Shown: piece after piece, positions 59,401 through 64,000 of the stretch
Layout: each line of letters begins with the position of its first letter
How positions within the stretch are numbered: position 1 is the stretch's first letter
NCBI GenBank assembly: GCA_023846275.1
Contig: JAIUJO010001296.1
Coordinates: 62,501-126,500 of the forward strand
DNA: 64,000 bases
Direction: 5' to 3'
Source: Vanilla planifolia
Lineage: Eukaryota; Streptophyta; Magnoliopsida; Asparagales; Orchidaceae
Made by a program: the position numbers and the translations under genes
Notes under the pieces: model-generated
Seen by the model: only the letters and a program-made list of their open reading frames with translations
What the model was told of the DNA's origin: nothing
Database searches by the model: none

Positions 59401-61269
59401 TAGAATAGTGTAGAGCAGAGCTTCACAGAGTTAGGTTAGGCATAGCTAGCTGAGGGTAGATAAAGCTTGGCAAGGCTAGGCTAAGCTAGGCTAGAGTAGA
59501 GTAGAGCAAAGTCGAGCTAGGTTAGGGTAGCTAGGCTAAGCTAAGTTAGAGTATAGTAGAGTAGAGTATAGTAGTGTAAAGCTCATTTAAGTCTGGCTAG
59601 GCTAGAGTAAAGAAGAGTAGAGTAGAGCAGAGTAGAGTAGAGTAAGGCTCAGTTAAGCAAGGCTAGGCCAGGCTAAGAAAGGCTAGAGTGGAATTGAGTA
59701 GAGTTGAGTAGTGCATAAAAGAGAAAAGTAGAGAAAAGTATAGCAGAATAGAGTAGAGAATAGTAGAGTAGAGTAGAGCAGAGCAGAGTAGAGCAGAGTT
59801 GAGTTGAGTAGAGTAGAGTAGAGCTAGGTTAGTTTATGCTAAGCTAGTTTAGAGTAAAGTAGAGTAGAGTAAAGTAGAATAGCATAGAGTGGAGTAGAGT
59901 AGAGTATAGTAGAGTATAGTAGAGTTGAGTAGAGGTTGGTTAGGCTAAGATATGTGAGGCTAGGTTAGGCGAGGCTAGAGTAGAGTGAGTAGAGTAGAGT
60001 GGAGTAGGGTCAAGCTAGGTTAGGTTTGGCTAGGCTAGGCTAGGATAGGTTAGGTTAGGCTACATTAGGCAGGGTTTAGCTTTGCAAAATAAGAGTAGAG
60101 TAGAGCAAAGCAGAGAAGAGTAGAGTAGAACAAAGATGAGTGTAGGGTAGCATAGAGAAGCATAGAGAATAGTAGATTAGAGTAGAGCAAAGCTAGGTTA
60201 GGCTAGGTTTAGTTAGGCTAAGCTAAGCTAGGATAGGCAAGGCTAGAGGAGAGTAGAGTAGAATAGAGCATAGTAGATTAGAGAATAGCAGAGTAGAGCA
60301 GAGCACAATAGAATATAGTGGAGTAGAGTAGGGCAAAGTAGAGCAGAGTAAAGCATAGAAGTGCAGAGCTATGCAAGGCTAATTGAGGCTAGAGCAGACT
60401 AGAGTAGAGCTTGGTTAGGCTAGGCTAGGTTAAGTAAGACTAAACTAGGCTATAGTAGAGTAAAGAAAAGTAGAGAAGAGTAGAGTATGGTAGAGTAGAG
60501 CAGAGAGTAGTAGAGTAGAGCAAAGTAGAATAGAGTAGAGCTAGGTTAGGCTAAGGTAGTATGGAGAAGAGTAGGGTTAAGTTAGGCTTGGCTGGGTTAG
60601 AGTAGAGTTGACTAGAGTATAGTAGAGTAGAATCTATTTTAGTAGGGTAGAGTAGGGTAGAGTAGACGAGAGTATAGTAGAGTGGAGTAGAGTAGAGTAG
60701 AGTAGAGCTAGATTAGGTAAGGCTAGGTTAGGCGAGGCTAGGATAGGTTAGGCTAAGCAAGGCTAGGCTAGGGTAGAGATGATTCGAGTATTAGAGTATA
60801 CCATGATTAGGCTAGCCTATGCTAGGCTAGGCTAGAGTATAATAGAGTAGAGTAGAGTAGAGTAGAAAAAAGTAAAGTAGAGTAGAGTAAAGAAGTGGAA
60901 AGTAAAGCAGAGGATAGCAAAGCAAAGAAGAGCAGAGTAGAGTTGAGCAATGCTGTGTAAGGCATAGTAGAGCAGAGCAATGCAGAGTAGAGCAAAGCAG
61001 AGTTGAGTAGAGCAGAGTGTAGATAGGTTATTCTATGCTGGGCTATGCTAGTCTAGACTAGGCTAGAGTAAAGTAGAGTAGAGTAGAGTAGAGTAGAGCT
61101 CAGTTAGGCTTGACAAGAGTAGAGTATAGTAGAGTTGAGTAGAATAAAGCTAGATTCGGTAAGGCTAAGTTAGGTTGTGCCAGAGTAGAGTAGAGTAGAG
61201 CAGAGTAGAGTGGAGTAGGGTAGAGTAGAGGAGAGTAGAGTAAAGTAAATTAGAGAAGAGTAAAGTATA

Positions 61270-61320
61270 GAAGATGAGAAGAGAGGAGAGGATAGAAGAG
61301 TAGAGGTGATAAGAGGAGAG
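61270..61320. repeat. Purine-only GAGGA island
   Basis: G/A-only run on the + strand similar to those near 8215, 17873, 24072 and 31251. Confidence 0.55.
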
Positions 61321-64000
61321 CAGAGTAGAGTTAAGTTGAGTAGAGCTAGGTTAAGCTAGGCTAAAGAAGAGTAGAGTAGAGTAGTATAGAGTAAAGCAGA
61401 GTAAAGAAGAGAACTATAGAGCATAGTCGAGCAGAAGAGAGTAGAGTAGAGCCAAGAAGAGTAGAGTAGAGCAGAGTATAGCTAGGTTAGGCTAAGCTAG
61501 GCTAGGTTAAGCTAGGTTAGATTAGAGTAGAGTAGAGCTAGGTTAAGCTAGCTATGGTAGGCAAGGTTAGGTTAGCCTCAAGCAGAGTAGAGTAGAGTAG
61601 AGTAGAGTTGAGTAAAGCTTGGTAAGGCAAGGCTATGCTAGGCCAAGCTTCGCTAAAGTTGAGTAAAGTAGAGTAAGGAGTAGAAGAATAGAGCAGAGTA
61701 AGGTAGAGCAGAGCTAGGTCAGGCTAGGCTAGAGTTGAGTAGAGTTGGGTAGAGTAGAGTAGAGCTAGGTTAAGTTAGGCTAGGCTAGGTTGGGCTAGGC
61801 TAGAGTATAGTAGAGTAGAGTAGGGTAGAGCAGAATGGAGAAGAGTAGAGCAGACCAAGGTAGAGTAGAGTTGAGCAGAGTAGAGCAGACCATAGTAGAG
61901 TAGATTAGAACAGAGTAGAGTAGAGTAGAATAAAGTAAAGAAAAGTAGAGCAGAGTTTAGAAGAGTAGAAAAGAGTATCATATAGTAGAGCAAAGTATAG
62001 TAGAGTAGAGTAGAGAAGTGATAAGTGAGGCTAGGCTAGGTTAGAGCATAGTAGAGTAGGTTAAGGTAGAGCTTGGTTAGGTTAGGCTAGACAAGGCTAG
62101 GCTAAACTTTGCTAGAGTAGAGTAGATTAGAGTGAAGTAGAGTAGAGCTGACTAGAGTTGAGTAGAGCAGAGTATAGTAGAAAAGGGTAGAGTAAAGCAA
62201 AGTAGAGTAAAGTAGAGCAATGTTGAGTAGAGCAGAGTAGAGTAGAGCAAAGTAGAGAAGAGTAGAGAAGCAGTGCTACGTTAGGCTAAGCTTGGATAGA
62301 GGAGAGTGTAGAACTAAGTTAGGTTAAGCTAACTAGGCTAGGTTAAAGTAGACTAGCAAAGAGTATAGTAGAGTAGAGCTATGTTAGGCTAGGTTAAGCT
62401 TGGATAGGATGTTTTAGGTTAGGTTAGGCTAGGCTAGGGTTTGCAAGAGTAGAGTAGAGTTGAGTAGAGTAGAATAGAGTAGAGTAGAGTAGAGTAGAGT
62501 AAAGTAGAGAAGAGTAAGGCAGAGCAAAGTATGTAGAGCTAAGCTAGGATAAGTTAGGCTAGGAAAAATTAGAGTAGAGTATAATGAGTAAAGTATAGAA
62601 GAGTAGAGTAGGGTAGAATAGAGCAAGGTTAAGTTGTGTTAAGCTAGGCTATCTTCAGCGAGGCTAGCCTAGAGTTGAACATAGTAGATTACAGTAGAGT
62701 AGGGCACTATAAAGTATAGTAGAGTATAGCTGGGTTAGGGTAGGATAGCTTAGGTTACTCTATAAAATAGTAGAATATAGAAGAGTAGAGTAGAGCAGAG
62801 TAGAGAAAATAAGAGTAGGGTAGAGTAGAGCAGAGTAGAGTAGAGTAGAGTTGAGCAAGCTAGGTTTAGGTTATGCTAAGCTAAGCTAGGTTAGAGAATA
62901 GTAGAGTAAAGTAGAGTTAGGTTAGGCTAACCTAGGCTTGGTTAAGATAGAGTAGAGTAAAGAAGATTAGAGTTGAGTAGAGTAGAGTAAATTAGAATAG
63001 AGTAAGGTTATGATAAGCTAGGGTATGCTCGGCTCAGCTCTGCTAGGCTAGAGTAGAGTGGATTAGAGCAGAGTAGAGTAGAGTAGAGTAGAAAAGAGTA
63101 GAGGAGAGCAGAGTAGAGAAGAGTAGAGCAGTGTAACACAGAGTAGAGCAGAGCAAAGTAGAGTAGACGAGAGGAGAGGAGAGTAGAGGTCTGTAGAGCA
63201 TAGAAAGAGAGAGCAGAGTAGAGCGAAGAAAAATAAAGCAGAGTAGAGAAGAGAAAAGCATAGTAGATTTTAAAAAAGAAGAGCAAAGTAAAGTAGAGTA
63301 GAGTTAGGTTAGACTAGGCTAGGCTAGGCTAGAGTTGAGTAGGGTAGAGTAGAGTAGAGTGGAGTAAGGTTGAGCTAGGTTCGGTTAGGCTAGGATAAGT
63401 AGAGATGAGTAGAGTTGAACTAGGTTAAGCTAGGCTTGGCTAGGCTAGGATAGGCTAGACTAGGCAAGGCTAGAGTAGAGTAGAGTAGGGTAGAGTAGAG
63501 TAGAGAAGAGCAGAGTAGAGCTAGGTTAGGCTTGGCTAAGCTAAATTATAGTAGTATAGAGTAGAGTAAAGAAGAGTCGAGGATAGTAGGGTAGAGTAAA
63601 GCAAAGTAGTGCAGAGTAGAGTAGATCTAAGAAGAGATGAGTAAAGGAGAGTAAAGAAGAGTAGACTAAAGTAGAGTTAGATAAGGTTAGGCTAAGCTAG
63701 GTTAGAGTAAAGTAGAGTAGAGCTAGGTTAAGTTAGGCTAGGCTAGGTTACGTTATAATAGATTAGACCAGAGTTTAGTAGAGTGCAATAGAGTAGAGCT
63801 ACTTTAGGCTTTGCTAGGCTAAGCTAAGTTTGTCTATGATAGGCTAGGCTAGAGTAGAGGAGAGTTGAGTAGAGTGGAGTAGAGTAGAGTAGAATAGGAT
63901 AGAGTAGAGCTAAGTTAGGGTAGAAGAGGCTAGGATAAGCTAGAGTAGAGTAGATTAGAGTATAGTAGAGCTAAATTAGGCTAGGCTGGGCAAGGCTAAG

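Larger units (their letters stand above)
51438..64000 (-). repeat. Pentanucleotide satellite array, inverted orientation (right block)
   Basis: Continuation of the array interrupted by the retrotransposon, with CTCTA on the minus strand. It has the same alternation of GAGTA and GGYTA monomer blocks. No gene is visible. A small aberrant patch at 54581-54612 (with GACAGCCCCAG and GGCCCAAAC) departs from the monomers but is too short to identify. Confidence 0.95.

Overview
The window looks like heterochromatic nuclear DNA of a plant. The evidence is a Ty3/gypsy chromovirus with an initiator-Met-tRNA primer site of the usual plant type, set inside a very long low-complexity satellite array. I cannot name the species. 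There is no recognisable cellular gene, RNA gene, CRISPR array or operon.

Layout. (1) 1 to about 7256: a diverged pentanucleotide satellite with CTCTA-type monomers on the + strand, interspersed with CCTAG/CCTAA-type monomers. (2) About 7244-7270: an abrupt strand switch without spacer. (3) About 7257-37034: the same satellite in the opposite orientation (TAGAG and TAGGC/TAGGT on the + strand), with several local higher-order duplications. (4) 37035-51432: a tandem LTR retrotransposon on the minus strand, ordered LTR-internal-LTR-internal-LTR, flanked by the 5-bp direct repeat AGAGT. (5) 51433-64000: the satellite again, same orientation as region 3, with a 0.2-kb higher-order repeat domain near 52.7-56.4 kb.

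The retrotransposon. Both internal regions are 4231 bp and differ by only about ten substitutions by eye. Each reads, 5' to 3' on the minus strand: PBS, gag, a remnant of the protease C-terminal end, RT, RNase H, integrase with a C-terminal chromodomain-like tail, PPT. The protease catalytic part and most of the zinc knuckle are missing, and pol carries several in-frame stops and a frameshift at identical places in both copies. The element was therefore dead before it was duplicated. The middle LTR looks like a crossover product: its left third shares variants with the right LTR, the rest shares structural variants with the left LTR. Unequal crossing-over between the 5' and 3' LTRs of one dead insertion would give exactly this.

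The satellite. Monomers of GAGTA type and GG(C/T)TA type alternate in blocks, and entry into a GG block usually passes through a hexamer GAGCTA that shifts the register by one base. All reading frames found in the array are translation artefacts of this repeat. The main things to follow up are the strand switch, the block structure and higher-order repeats, and the recombinant tandem element.
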